Origin: Plicaturopsis crispa FD-325 SS-3
Lineage: Eukaryota; Basidiomycota; Agaricomycetes; Amylocorticiales; Amylocorticiaceae
Direction: 5' to 3'
Length of the DNA: 64,000 nt
Assembly (NCBI GenBank): GCA_000827205.1
Contig: KN832554.1
Span: forward strand, 3,012,936-3,076,935
Shown here piece after piece: positions 33,920 to 46,843 of the stretch. Below the pieces are notes generated by a model. The model saw nothing but the letters and a program-made list of their open reading frames with translations. It did not search any database and was not told where the DNA came from. Each line of letters opens with the position of its first letter. Within the stretch, counting starts at the first letter, position 1. A program made the translations under genes and the position numbers.

Positions 33920-36400
33920 ATGTCTAGTCGACGTGAGGAAGAGCGTCGTGATAGAGAGAAAGCTACGTCGAGCTCTCATCGCGACAGATACGACAAGGAT
34001 ACCTCCGCGCATCATAGCCACGACTATGACAGGCGGAAGCGACACCGAAGTCGCAGTCGCAGCCCCGGCAGGGAGGACTCTGGTCGCAGAAGAGACCGGA
34101 GTCGCAGCAGGGAGGGAGACAAGGACCGGAAAGAGAAAAAGTGTGTCACAATAATGTCCTTGTCTAATGTATTGTTCATTCATTGTCTTGTTTGACAGAC
34201 GAAAACGGGACAAGTCAGAGGAGCGAAAGGCTCGAAAGGCCGAAAAGAAGAGAATAAAGGAGGAGGAGGAGGCACGCCAGGTTGCGGAACTCAGTGTCTA
34301 CAGTGCCACAGACAATCCCTTTCACGACGTCAACCTAGGCCAGCAGTTCCGGTGGCACAAAAAGAATGAGAAGGAGAGAAAGGAGGGGATGACCTTGGCT
34401 GAAGCGCAGCGGAAGGATGCACTCAGGCGGCAGGAGGCCAAGGAAGAACTGGAGCGCTTAAATAAGCGGCGCGCAGAGAGGGAAGTGGAACAGCGGCTAC
34501 GGGAAGAGGAGGAGCTGAGGATGCAGAGGTTGCAAGAGTCCGCCCAGATGTCGGACTGGATTGCGAAGGACGGCGATTTCCAGCTGGAGCAGGAGCGGAG
34601 GAGGGCGACGATACGGATCAAAGAGAAACGGGCAAAGGCCGTCGATTTCTTGTCGCTAAACTTGAAATACGTGAATCCCTTGGACGAGGAGGACGAGGAA
34701 GCGGCGGCCGAGGACGCCGGGCTTGAAATCGACCTCGACGAGCCGTATAACATCCTCGACGTGAGTCAATCCGCAGGCGTGTTTTTGTTATGGCTCGCTA
34801 ACCCTCGATGAAGAGTTTGTCTAACGAGCAGGTAGAAGAGCTACATGACGACATCGAACGATACCTGACATTAGAGCAAAGCGAAGTCAACCTCGATTTT
34901 TGGACGGTGAGTACCTTTGACTACTTTTTGTTTACACATGCTAAACACTTATCTGTAGAACATGATGGTCGTATGCAAAGACCGCTTGGACCGAATCAAA
35001 GCGAGCGAGCGTATGGGCGCAGAGAGTGCGGCAGCCGTTGAATCTGACATCACGGCGCTGCTTGCCGGCAAATCCTACGAGCATCTAGTGACGCTTCAAA
35101 AATCGGTCCAGGCCAAACTCACTAGCGGTGAACCGGTGGATACAGACTACTGGGAAGGCCTACTCAAGAAACTATTAGTATGGAAAGCGAAGGTGCGTAC
35201 CCAAAATAAGATCAATTCGAAAGAGTGCTCATGGTATTTTCAAGGCCAAGCTGAAGAGTTTGCATGAGGTTGTCGTCCGTAATAGACTTGAGCAGCTCAG
35301 GAAACGCCAGAGAGACGAAGCTCTTCAAGCCCAGGAAGAGCTGCTCGCGGGTGTTGTCAAATCTGCATCGAGAGGAGAAATGCCTGCCCCTGTCATTGCC
35401 ACCTCTGTCACAGATACGGAAATGGTCTCGGCAGAAGACGTAGAGCCATACGATCGCGCTATGAGTCCAGTTCTCATCGACATAACACGGCTGCACGCAG
35501 ACGAACGCGAGATCGATATCCTCACGACCGAAGAAGATAGACGCGCACTGGTAAGTCATATGCACCATGTTTTGGCATCATTCGGTCTAATGTCCTTGCC
35601 TTAGTTCGAGCAACGGCGCGCAGTCGCAGCTTCTCGATTCGTTCCAAAGGCAGCTCAACCGGCACAGGAAGAACACGATCCCGAGGCTGCAAGCGGAGCC
35701 GACCTCGCCTCGGAAGCGCTGTACCGCGCAGAGGCCGAGAAAGATCTTGACGAGGAAGAGGAACTGTTCAATCTCGAGGAGAATATCGTCAATCCGACAA
35801 CTTACAACTGGGAAGACAAGTATCGACCGCGTAAACCGCGATACTTCAATCGCGTGCACACTGGATACGAGTGGAACAAATACAATCAGACCCATTACGA
35901 GTACGTTTTCCTCATTCTAGGGATATTCGTAGCTGATGGTTGTATGCAGCACGGACAATCCTCCTCCGAAAGTTGTCCAGGGATACAAGGTACGTCAGAC
36001 ACCAGTGCTAGATGCACCGCTTGGCTAATATTGTTCCAGTTCAACATTTTCTACCCCGATCTCATTGACAAGACGAAAGCTCCGACGTACAAAATCGTCA
36101 AAGAGCCCGGAAACGACGAGACCGTGCTCCTGCATTTCAGTGCTGGTCCCCCGTACGAGGACATCGCGTTCAGAATTGTCAATCGGGAATGGGAATTCTC
36201 TCATAAGCGGTGTGTAGCGATATTTTCTGCGTCACCCGACTCACTCCTGATGCGCCTTACTTTAAAGCGGCTTCCGTAGTAGCTTTGACCGTGGTTGCCT
36301 GTCATTGTGGTTCAACTTCCGCCGCAACGTATGTCATATTCCTCTTCGTGTCATCTACCTTACTAAAAATTCCATGCTCCTCCAGTTCTACAGGAAGTAG
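33920..36400 (+). CDS. Cactin, spliceosome-associated protein
   Basis: Ten exons: 33920-34140, 34199-34760, 34814-34906, 34959-35192, 35245-35550, 35605-35900, 35950-35989, 36040-36209, 36268-36328 and 36386-36400, giving 665 residues. The N-terminus is an RS/RD-rich region. The central Cactin_mid domain includes NPFHDVNLGQQFRWHKK, NEQVEELHDDIERYL and DFWTNMMVVCKDRLD. The C-terminal CactinC_cactus domain has YNWEDKYRPRKPRYFNRVHT, GYEWNKYNQTHYD, NPPPKVVQGYKFNIFYPDLI and the ending SLWFNFRRNFYRK. Cactin is a nuclear protein bound to the spliceosome that keeps splicing faithful (S. pombe Cay1 also affects telomeres). The last exon is only 15 nt, encoding FYRK and the stop. The conserved extreme C-terminus supports this splice chain. 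Confidence 0.93.
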
Positions 36401-37126
36401 ATACCGATGGTTGCTGGAATATCGTAGGTAGTCTTTGGGCCTCCCTGGCGAACTGTGTACGTCCTGTTGAAAGTTCGTCCCACCGGAGAGATATATTATC
36501 GTCGTTGCTACAGACGTTATCAATACCCTTCAGGCTACGCCATGCCATCTCGCCGACATAAGACGGCGTACAGGCCAGGCCGTTTCAATAATCGGTTTCA
36601 TGGCCTCTCCTCTCAAGGGCGTTTTATTTTCCTACCGTCACTAATACAAGAAATGCACTCTTTGACTTTGTGCGAGGATATCGCTTGGGCCGGGTTAGAA
36701 AGGTATGGACCGTCGTCCTTGTCTTATTTTTATATTCACTGCTTGGGTGTTCAAGCGGTAGTGACCAAATGTGCTCTCAAAGAGTTTCCTGCTCAAATTA
36801 TGGACGTTATACCATGATGCCCCGACTTTCCGCACAAATAACTGCCCTTTCGCCGCTTTCGCCGTGTATCCCGTCCTTGTTTGGGAAGAAGACAATCATG
36901 TTTTACGGACAGTACGCCGTTTTGTGGACTTTCCCAAAATGGTAAGTCTCCAAGTTCCCGTTGTCCTTTCAACAACTCCTCGGCTCTCTTTGTTCAGCTC
37001 TTCACCTTTTTCACTCCGTGCATCTTGCCTTCTCTACTCCTTACCTTCAAGCTACGACAACCTCGTAGAGTTCAAAAGGCATCGTCTTGTTTGATCATTT
37101 CTTTCTGCACTTCTCCACTTGCCACT
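36401..37126. other. Intergenic region Cactin/cyclin-like gene
   Basis: About 725 bp. The cyclin-like frame stays open upstream to an ATG at 36881, so up to 82 more residues could be coded, but that stretch shows no conserved feature. The rest looks noncoding. Confidence 0.5.
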
Positions 37127-38581
37127 ATGCTCGCGAGCGTCCTCAACGCCACTGGTCTATGGGGCTGCGGCACCGACTTTGCTCAGCGTGCCCCTACTCC
37201 TCGAACTCAATGGGCGGCTAGGTGGGATGCGCCCCACCCCTCACGTGTGCCGTCGCCATCGTCCCCGCTGTGGAGGAAGGTCGGCGGCAGCCCTCGATCC
37301 CCCGATGAAACGTCCTCTATGAAACTCCGCCCGTCATATCCAACGTACACGGTGGCTCCAAGCCCATCCTGCCTTCCTCCCCCTTCCCCGAAGGGTGGCC
37401 ACCCGACCATCGTTCACGGGAGATGCGATCAGGCCGACATCGAGAAACCAGCTGAGGCCCGCCCGCCGGTCAACCTCATCGTGGGCCGAAGGCTCCCCCT
37501 CAATGACGCGCTTTTCATGCCCACCCCAAAGCTGGTCAAGGCCACCTTCGACTCGCCTGAATCACCGTACGAACCTGCCACCCCGCCTGGGCTGAGTCGC
37601 GGAATCACCACTTCGGTGACCTGGCCTCTACCTCTGCCCCCGTCCCCCGTTACCTTCTGCACCCGCCCATCGACTGTCGACTCCGTTGAAAGTGCTTGGA
37701 CGCTGGCCCTCTGGCTATCGGATGTGACCTACGCGATCTTCACGAGCGACGCGGCCGCTTTCCCTTTGCCGATTGGGTGTGTACCGTTCAATCCACCGTT
37801 AACTACCGCAACTAACCTTTTGCGACAGTCATGCGCTCCCGCCGTCGTCTGCCTCGGTCCGTGCTGAAGCGGCACAGTACATATACCACTGGATCATGGA
37901 GGCGCTATGCCCGTCGGCTACCTATTTCCTGGCGCTGCTGTATATCACCATCTCCAAGAAGCGCGGAACCGGACTGGCATGCACCCATCACGAAGTAACC
38001 CCGGGGTGTATCGCCGACGCCCTCCTTGCGGCGACGATCCTCGCGAACAAATGGCTTGACGACGGCTCGTACACGCTGAAAAGATGGTACGCTTTCACAA
38101 CATCGCATGAGTCCATACTTCATCTCACTGACTCAAATGACATAGGCAAGAAGCCTCTCAGCTTCCCCCCGCCTCCGTAAGAAGTCTCGAGCGACAGGGC
38201 TTGGAGGCCTTGGGCTATAATATCGCAGTCGGGGTCAACGAATTCCAGCTTTGGATCAGCCATCTCTGCGACTACCAGGCAGGCTTGACGCGCTTCCAAC
38301 CCATCTCCCGTTACGCACCGATGGAGCAGGTCTTGATCAACCGCCTCCTGGCCGTCTACACGACCCCGGCCGTGAAAGCTCACTACCAACCCTGTGGTCC
38401 ATTCACATTCCGCCTTTACAACAACGCTTCCACCCCGCCCTCTCCTCCGCGAGTGATGCCACCGGCGACCTGCGAATATCTTACCGAGGACGAGTGGTGC
38501 CCCGACAACGACGAGATCGTCTCCAGACCCAAGAAGACCATTGGGATCGCGCCTGGCACTTGGTCCAGCGTGCGTGTGTGA
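37127..38581 (+). CDS. Cyclin-domain protein (PCL/PHO80-like), first of two
   Basis: Exons 37127-37776, 37829-38086 and 38146-38581 give 447 residues from MLASVLNATGLWG. A Pro/Ser-rich N-terminus leads into a helical region: AAQYIYHWIMEALCPSATYF, LALLYITISKK, then ADALLAATILANKWLDDGSY, TLKRWQEASQLPPASVRSLE, EALGYNIAVGVNEFQLWISH. The ANKWLDD ... W ... LE ... L.+.V....W+..L pattern is the second half of a fungal cyclin box, of the type pairing with PHO85-like kinases. It matches the gene at 44345-46843 in these positions, but the two are otherwise very different. The tail is Pro-rich. The CDK partner cannot be named from sequence, and start 36881 is an alternative. Confidence 0.65.
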
Positions 38582-39321
38582 CGCCGGGGCCAGATGTAAC
38601 GGGCTACGGAGCGCCAGCCTGCCAGGCCTCCAACCATACACACACAACAAATCATCCACTCTCCTGCGCGCTTGCCAATCGCGAACCGCCCCGCACGTCG
38701 GTCTGCCGACTTCGCCTCCGACTTTCTCAAGTCAATACCCTGTACTGAGGATGGGCCGCGCGCTACCGGCCGTGGTTTAGACTATCCTGCTCTCGTCTCG
38801 CTCAATCCCCCGGTAAACTCTATTCTGACGGAATATGACGGGGGATACGACTGTTCAGAATTTCAAGTAGACTGCATCCTGTAACTGGCTTGTTTTCTTT
38901 TTTGTGGGGGTTTTCTGGAATCGTTAGGGTGCTTGTGATGTTGCTGCGTCTCAATCGTCTACACATCTTTGCTTGTTGCTTGATCTGTACTACTTTCCCC
39001 TCCACCGCCTTCATTACTTACCGTGTTTTTTTGCGAGCTCGCTCTCCCGCTTTCCAATGCATGCGCGTTTTTTTTGAGGTCTCTCACCGTTCTGAGTCCT
39101 GAACCAGTCGCGAAGAATTTGAGGCTCAGAGGCTGCACCGTGCACGCGTGCACGTGGAATGACGGAACCGGGTCTAAGTAATCCTGTGGCGCACCGCCTA
39201 AGCTGAGGCTGAACGCGAATCCGCTGCAACTTCGTCCTTTGACACCAACTGTATCACTAGCTAACTGACCGTATCGAATTTCTCTCTATCACTGTGCACG
39301 CTATTGTATCTGTCTGCGAAC
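38582..39321. other. Intergenic region cyclin-like gene/UBA1
   Basis: About 740 bp with no supported coding sequence. It includes T-rich stretches and pyrimidine-rich sequence just upstream of the UBA1 start. Confidence 0.5.
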
Positions 39322-42300
39322 ATGGCCAATCTTGGGACGAAAATGGATATCGACGAGGCCGCCATCGATGAGGGCTTGTACTCGCGTCAACTGTAAGTCA
39401 ATTTCATCCAAAGTGACCTGTAATGCTAATTGTAGACGCGATTTAATGTACTGTAGGTATGTCTTAGGACATGAAGGTACCTCACATTGGAAGAACTCGA
39501 GGATGTAGCTGACATACCCACTCTGTAGCGATGAAACGGATGGCCGCGTCGAACGTCCTGATTGTAGGAGTACGTGGACTAGGCGTTGAGATTGGTGAGC
39601 TCTCAGTGGTGTCTCCGTCTTGATCTGCCATTGACCCCGTATCTTTAGCCAAGAATGTCATCTTGGCCGGCGTAAAGTCTGTCTCCATATATGACCCTGA
39701 GCCGGTCACTGTACAGGATCTGAGCACCCAGGTAAGTTTTCGTCGAGACAGTTCCCCGGTTCGGTGCTCATGGTCTCTCAGTTCTTCCTACGCGAAGGAG
39801 ACATTGGCAAATCTCGTGCTGCGGCTACCGTTACCCGGCTTGCTGAGCTGAACGCGTACGTGCCTGTGCGGGACTTGGGCGGAAACCCTGGGGATGAAAT
39901 CACGCCCGAGTTAATCAAAGGGTTTCAAGTAAGTCAACGTTTAGGCTGTGATTTGATACAAACTAATGATCCACAGGCCGTTGTGCTGTGCGGCGTTCCG
40001 TACAGCAAGCAGCTCGAGATCAACGATTGGACACACCAGAATGGCGTTCATTTTATCGCTGCGGAAACGCGGGGGTTGTTCGGGTAATTCCATGCCATAT
40101 GCCTTGGTACAGAAACATACTGAGATCTCCATGGTCTATAGTTCCGTGTTCAACGACTTTGGTCCCAAATTTGCTTGTGTAGACCCGACCGGCGAGCAAC
40201 CTTTGACCGGGATGATTGTATCCGTTGATAAAGTTAGTGATTTCCTCGTCATTAACTGGAGTTTTGTTTTCTGAGTAATACAACCAGGACAGCGAAGGTG
40301 TCGTCACTTGTCTCGACGAAACGCGGCACGGCCTCGAGGATGGCGATTTCGTTACCTTCACCGAGGTCCAGGGCATGACAGAGCTGAACGGATGCGAGCC
40401 TCGGAAAGTATCCGTCAAGGGACCTTATACGTTCTCTATCGGGGACACATCCAACTTGGGCGAGTATAAGACCGGCGGCATCTTTACCCAGGTCAAAATG
40501 CCGAAGATAATTGATTTCGTGAGTAGACCTGTTCATTTGTGGTACTTACTTGATTTCATACTATGCGTCACAGAAATCCTTGCGAGAGTCGCTAAAGTCG
40601 CCAGAGTACTTCATCACGGACTTCGCCAAGTTCGACCGCCCACCTACACTTCATGCAGGCTTCCAAGCCTTGTCCGAATTCCAGGCCCAGCACAAGCGGC
40701 TACCACGCCCTCGAAACGCAGAGGATGCAGCTGTCGTTATCGAGCTTGCGAAGAAGATCGACCCGGACGCTGACGCAAAAGTCCTAACGGAATTGGCGTA
40801 CCAGGCAACAGGCGACCTCTCCCCCGTCGTGGCCGTCATTGGTGGGTTTGTAGCTCAAGAAGTTCTCAAAGCCGTCTCCGCGAAATTCCACCCCATGGTG
40901 CAGCACCTCTACTTCGATTCCCTCGAATCTCTCCCGTCTACCCTTCCGACAGAACAAGAGACCCAACCTCTGGGCTCCCGCTACGACGGCCAGATCGCGG
41001 TATTTGGAAAGACTTTCCAGGACAAGATTGCGAACCATCGTCAATTCTTGGTCGGCTCCGGCGCTATCGGTTGCGAAATGCTCAAGAACTGGAGCATGAT
41101 GGGACTTGCGTCTGGCCCGAAGGGCGTGATCCATGTCACCGATCTGGATACCATTGAGAAGAGTAATCTCAACCGGCAATTCCTGTTCAGGTCCAAAGAT
41201 TTGGGCAAATTCAAGGCTGAAGTCGCTGCCGAGGCTGTTTCGGACATGAACCATGACCTGAAGGGTCATATTCTGAGCAAGCAGGAGCCGGTTGGCCCCG
41301 ATACAGAAGGTATTGTGCTGTCGAAATTCATAGCGACATCCAGTCTGACACCGTTTGCAGACGTCTACACCCGAGACTTCTTCGCGGGGATCGACGGTGT
41401 GACGAATGCGTTGGACAACGTGAAAGCTCGTGAGTCAAACTATTTTTCTCCATGTCGAAATTATTAACGCGACTCCAAGGTCTTTACATGGACCAGCGAA
41501 GCGTGTTCTACAAGAAGCCCTTGTTGGACTCGGGAACTCTTGGAACCAAGGGCAACACCCAGGTCGTTATCCCCCACTTGACGGAGTCCTACGCCTCCTC
41601 GCAAGATCCCCCCGAAAAGGAGTCCCCTTCGTGCACCATCAAAAGCTTCCCTAACACTATTCATCACACAATAGAGGTCCGTCCAATACTGATATAAGTG
41701 CGTGTTCTCTTACTGAACCATTTGCACCGCAGTGGAGCCGAAGCGAGTTCGACAACCTTTTCGTAAAACCAGCCCAGGCCGTCAATGCATACTTATCCGA
41801 GCCGAATTACCTCGAGACTACCCTCAAACACTCCGGGCAGCACACGGAACAAATCGAGCAGATCGCTTCGTACCTCGTATCCGACAAACCTCTCACCTTC
41901 GAGGAATGTATCATTTGGGCCCGTCTTCAGTTTGAGGAGAAGTACAACAACGCAATTCGTCAACTGCTGTACAGTTTGCCCAAAGACAGTCTGACAAGCA
42001 CGGGCCAGCCGTTCTGGAGTGGTCCCAAAAGGGCGCCCGATCCATTGACCTTCAACTCCAACGACGTGAGTACTGGTCATTTACTTATTCTATAGCACAT
42101 GACGGATACAATCATCAACAGCCCGTCCACCTGGAATACATCATTGCCGCTGCAAACCTCCATGCGTACAACTACGGGCTCAAAGGCGAGACCGACCCTG
42201 CCATTTTCCGCAAGATCGCCGACTCCGTTATTGTACCCGAATTCACTCCCAAGAGCGGCGTCAAAATTCAGGTCAACGAGAACGAGCCCGTAGCGGGAGG

Positions 42301-43224
42301 CGGCGAATGTATGTCCCTCATTCTCTGATGCCCCTGCAGCCTTTACTGAGGCACTGCGTTTAGCTGCTACCGACGTTGAGAACGTTGCGAAGCAACTGCC
42401 CTCGCCGTCTTCCCTCGCCGGATATCGCCTGAACCCAGTGGAGTTCGAGAAGGATGATGACACCAACCATCACATTGACTTCATCACCGCCGCGTCCAAC
42501 CTTCGGGCGATGAACTACAGCATCGCCGTCGCAGACCGCCACACCACGAAACAGATTGCTGGAAAGATCATTCCTGCCATTGCTACCACGACTTCGCTCG
42601 TGACAGGCTTGGTCTGCTTAGAACTGTACAAGGTCCGCTGACTGTGCTCCCCGTCGAAAGTAGGTCCCAAGCTCACTTTATACGGATAGATTATCGACGG
42701 CAAGAACAAGCTGGAAGATTACAAGAACGGTTTCGTCAACCTGGCGCTGCCATTCTTTGGCTTCTCCGAGCCTATAGCCGCGGCGAAGAACAAGTATGGC
42801 TCGACGGAGTGGACGCTCTGGGACCGCTTCGAGTTCCAAAACGACCCAACACTCAAGGAGGTGGTTACTTGGTTCAAGACAAACCACCAGCTTGACGTGA
42901 GCATGGTGAGCCAAGGGGTAAGTATGCTCTGGAGTGCATTCGTCGGGAAGAAGAAGGTGCGGCCTCCGTCTTGCATTGCTGGCCGATGATGCTAATGTGC
43001 TTGTTCGTCAGAGCGAGGAGAGGCTGCCCATGCGGTTCAGCAAGCTCGTCGAAAGTGTTAGCAAGAAGCCCATACCCCCTCACGTCAAGTACCTCATCGT
43101 AGAGGTTATGGTGTCTGACGAGGAGGGTGAAGACGTCGAGGTATGTCCATGCCTAACAATCATTTTGGCAATCGAAATGTCTGACCCATCGTCTCAGGTC
43201 CCCTTCATCGTGATTGGCATTTGA
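39322..43224 (+). CDS. UBA1: Ubiquitin-activating enzyme E1
   Basis: Sixteen exons from 39322-39392 to 43198-43224 sum to 1026 residues, the normal E1 length. The inactive adenylation half begins [20 protein letters not shown]; the active half has [38 protein letters not shown] and [14 protein letters not shown]. The catalytic cysteine lies in [16 protein letters not shown], residue 609. The adenylation cross-over region ([32 protein letters not shown]) and the C-terminal ubiquitin-fold domain ([20 protein letters not shown]) are intact. The enzyme activates ubiquitin with ATP and passes it to E2s in nucleus and cytosol; it is normally essential and single-copy. Exon 2 is only 20 nt, and 15 introns make this one of the two most split genes here. 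Confidence 0.97.
39457..39476 (+). other. 20-nt microexon in UBA1
   Basis: Follows a CTGTAG acceptor and precedes a GTACCT donor. It codes YVLGHE in the invariant E1 sequence QLYVLGHEAM. A nearby alternative acceptor (TTGTAG at 39431-39436) would put stops in frame. Confidence 0.8.
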
Positions 43225-44344
43225 AAGCAGAGAAACCGATAAACCCTGTACTTGACATCCATTAGCTACATATAGACAATGTATTCCGTTGTACTCTGAG
43301 CTGTGAGCGCCCTTTGCGGAGTGACTCAGTGAGTGACATCGAGTCGATGCAATGTCGACTTGACGGATGTGGCTGAGATGATGCTGTCTTGTTTGTCTTC
43401 GCCTGCGATGCCAAACAACACCTACGAGACTGAAGCGTCTGATGCTGATGTAATCTCTCTTACTCAGTGAGGGCTCATAATGACGAACACGCATAGACTG
43501 TTTTCTGCATTCCAGAAAATGAGTGTACTACATACATCCACCTCGGAACGAAAGAAAGAAATCACAGGAGAAAAGGATCGCATAACTACCTACCGGTAAA
43601 TGGATCCGTGAAGGGGGAGTAGTAGAGCGGCAAGAAGAGGATCCAGGGGCGGAGACGAGACTCCAATGTGGGCGGGTAAAAGATGTGGGGGGCGGAGGAG
43701 GTAGGGGACAAAGAGAGAAACGGATCAATATGAGGAAGTGAGATATGTTTTTTGTAAGTATTCGAGACAATTTTCTGCGTTTTTTTGGAAGGTTTCGATG
43801 ATGCGTCTGGCGAGAAACGTAAAGTGGAAAGAAACAACCCGGGACGACGAAGAAAACACATCAAGCAAAACGTCGTAAAGTATTAGTGGGGTGGTGGGTT
43901 CTCGTAATGGACGAAAGAAGAGGAACAAACTGAACTGAATGATACATCGACATCTTGAAAGTGAAACCGAAGGCAGCCGTACGTAGACTTGTGCAATGTC
44001 CATGGACGAATCGGCTAATGCGACGGTCGATGATCGTGCACAAAGCCCTCCCTAGTGTAATGGGAGCGTGTAAATGTCCGTACCGATAAATACGAGGTGG
44101 CTGGGTGATGAGATCGCTGGGGGCTTCTCATCCCTTATGGACAGGATGGATATGTCGTCGGAGTGTGGGAAGAGCCAGAAGCGTGAATAATAAGATGAGA
44201 GAAGAGACAGAAGAGACAGACGGAGCCGGAGGAGCGCATAGGCAAGACGGGCGGGAGCAGGTAAGCGAGTGCGGGTAGAGCGTCGTGTGAAGTAGAGTCG
44301 AGTGATATACGCAGGGGAGACACCTGGATCGTGCTGCAATGTTT
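43225..44344. other. Convergent intergenic region UBA1/cyclin-like gene
   Basis: About 1.1 kb between two stops. Several minus-strand frames exist but they are repetitive, overlap one another and show no domain. Purine-rich on the plus strand around 43550-43900. Probably 3' UTRs and spacer. Confidence 0.5.
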
Positions 44345-46843
44345 CTATGTCCTGAGCCAAGAAGTAAGTGGGTGTTGGCTGATATTGAGGTTGGTACGAG
44401 AGGCAAACGGATGGCTATAGGACTGGGCATAGCCGTAATGATCCCATCGAGTATCGGGATACCGGCTGGCGTCGAGCTCATCGCTCGCCATACCACCGCA
44501 TTTATAGTCGAAGCTAGTCTGCGATTGCGAACGTCCATGGCCCGGCATGTTGCTCGCCTGACCGTAGCGCGGATTGGTCACGGGGACAGCGTAAGGGTAC
44601 GTCGCGCCATCGTACGCAGGCTGGGCGCCGTATGCGTAGCCTGGCGCCATGGGCTCGCCACCGAGGTACGGACCATTGCAGAGCCAGTTTTGATACCTGT
44701 TGCTCTGCTGCATGTGATGGTATGCGGCGAGTGCAGGGAATGGTGGGGCAAGCGGAGCTTGCACAGCTAAATACTGGCCACTGATATTGCGACTGCGCAG
44801 GATAGGTTCATCCCCAGCGGGACTCCATTTCGCAGGCGGAGGTAGCATTCGCTCCGGATCGGCGCGCTTCTCCCACTCCTTGAGGCCGTGCTGAAGATCC
44901 ACGGATTTGCCTATCGAAATAGAGCTGTGAGCTGACCTAGCACCGCTCACACGGCGCTTCGGCAAGTACTCCTCCCGCAGAGGGCCGTCCTCGTCAAGAT
45001 CTATCTCGAGATCATCGATGGCCTGAATACCATTTTCGCGCTCGTACCTCTCTCGTTTCCTGTCCTCTAAGCCTAGGAAAACCGGCTCGGTATTTGACAG
45101 GGGAGTGATCCCGTCGTCGTGAGTTGACGCCTGGATCAGCTCCTCGATGGCCTTCCGAACGATGGAATAAGGACTTGACGACGGACGCGAAATGGGCTGA
45201 GGATGATGTGTCGGGGACGCAAGCGACTGGTGGTGCGAATTGAGGTGGGCGAGCCACTCGGACCATTGACGCGGGGTCACAGAAAGATCGTGGTGGAAGA
45301 TCTTCATTGCGTACATCTCCAACCTATTGAGAGATAAGATGTCGACGTTGGAGATGGTGTGCCTACAGGGTGTCTCATTAGCTTGCGATGCTTGCCTGTA
45401 ATCAAAACAGGGACTAACCAGGTCTTATTGGAGAACGTGTGATCATCGAGCCACTTGTTGGCAAGCATACAACCGAGGAGGAACAGCCTGAACGGTGCTT
45501 GCGCTTCTAGCGACTCCCTCTGGGGGCCACTGCGAGCCTCGCCGAGCAGCTCAGATCTGAACCGGATCTCTTCGACACGGTCGACGCCAAGTCCAGCGGC
45601 GTCAAAGTAAACGGGTAGACGAACGATATACCACACTGCCAAGAGGATGGCAGACGGCTGAAGCAGCGTCGACAAGAGCAAAGAGTGGATCGACGGTGCA
45701 AGGAACAACGGCGGGTTCGGCGAATAGCGATTGACGTGGGCTCCACTGTGCGAAAAATTGTGTTAGACAGAACGTCCTTATGGATTCAACGAGAACGACT
45801 TACGGACGGGCGAACACATTCGGCAAGCTCAAGCCTGTTGTACACACCTGCCACACATATGACGCAAGCCACTCCGACAAGGGCTCTGCAAGTCTCTTGT
45901 AGGGAGTATCGGCGCTTGGCGTCACGACGGGTTCCGGACCCTGCGGCACCTTCGCGGGCGCGACCTGGTTGGGGACCGGAAGGCACCTGGACGCATAGGC
46001 ATCTTCATAATTGTACTGATGGTCCTCACATCCTGGGCAGATGTTTGCCTCGTAGGCAGCATAGGCAGGATCAGCAACGGCGCGGTCGACGTATTCCCCA
46101 AAAGGAGTGACGGGGCCAACTGGACTGGACCCTAGGTCCTGTCCGCTTCCCAAACCTGGCGACTCGTCTTCGAAGACAGGCGTGAATGCACCCTTTTCGT
46201 AAAAGTGCTCAGAGCCAGGAGCAGCCGAGTTTTCGCGCCACGTTGCGGCGGCATCGTCGTACTCAAGCTCCGGCTGAGGGTCAACCATCATGTCGCCTGC
46301 GATGGGCGAACTCGCACTCCACTGGCTCTCGTGGTCGTATTGACCCTGATCCATCACTGAGGAGTCTGAGCTCATCTCGTCGTCTGCGTCACCCTCGCAC
46401 GCCACAGACGATGGTGCTGAAACCTGGCTGGAAGTCTGGAACAGCGTGAAGAGGGGCGGAATACACGCTTGCGCGCGAGCTCCTTTAATGAATGGCGCGT
46501 TGCCCGCGTCAATCAACCCTCCTTGAAAATTCTCTCCTTCGCGGCCCTCTTCTGCGATGCGAGTTTCGTCCTCCCAAATCCGCCTAGGCTTTTTCCGTCT
46601 CCAAGTAGGAAGGGACGATATCCACTCCTCACGGGTCCCAAAGGAGGGCGGGGGACCCGTTGGAGAGACGGGCAGAGTGCAAGTCAGGTTGTCAAAGACG
46701 GAGGCGTCGGCAAAGTCAGTATCGCCAGGGTGAGAGTGGCTCTTGATGACGGGGTGAGCTGACTGTTTGGATATGCAAGGAACAGGAACTGGCATCTGCA
46801 AGAGAGGGACGGACGAAGAGACGGATACGTCTACTGCACACAA
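44345..46843 (-). CDS. Cyclin-domain protein (PCL/PHO80-like), second
   Basis: Exons 46843-45804, 45745-45419 and 45362-44345 give 794 residues. An acidic, Pro/Ser-rich N-terminal third precedes the cyclin box: SLLLSTLLQPSAILLAVWYI, VRLPVYFDAAGLG, FRLFLLGCMLANKWLDDHTF, SNKTWHTISNVDILSLNRLE and FHHDLSVTPRQWSEWLAHLN. NKTW...S+.D...LN.LE...+ is a classical fungal PHO85-type cyclin (PCL) signature, clearer than in the gene at 37127. The C-terminal 300 residues are low-complexity, rich in Tyr/Gly/Pro (AYGAQPAYDGATYPYAVPV). It likely activates a PHO85-like kinase in nutrient or cell-cycle control; this is family inference. Confidence 0.75.

Noticed and set aside
43528-44043. Several overlapping minus-strand frames rich in Ser/Pro/Phe
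   Set aside because: Low-complexity purine/pyrimidine tract between convergent genes; frames are mutually exclusive.
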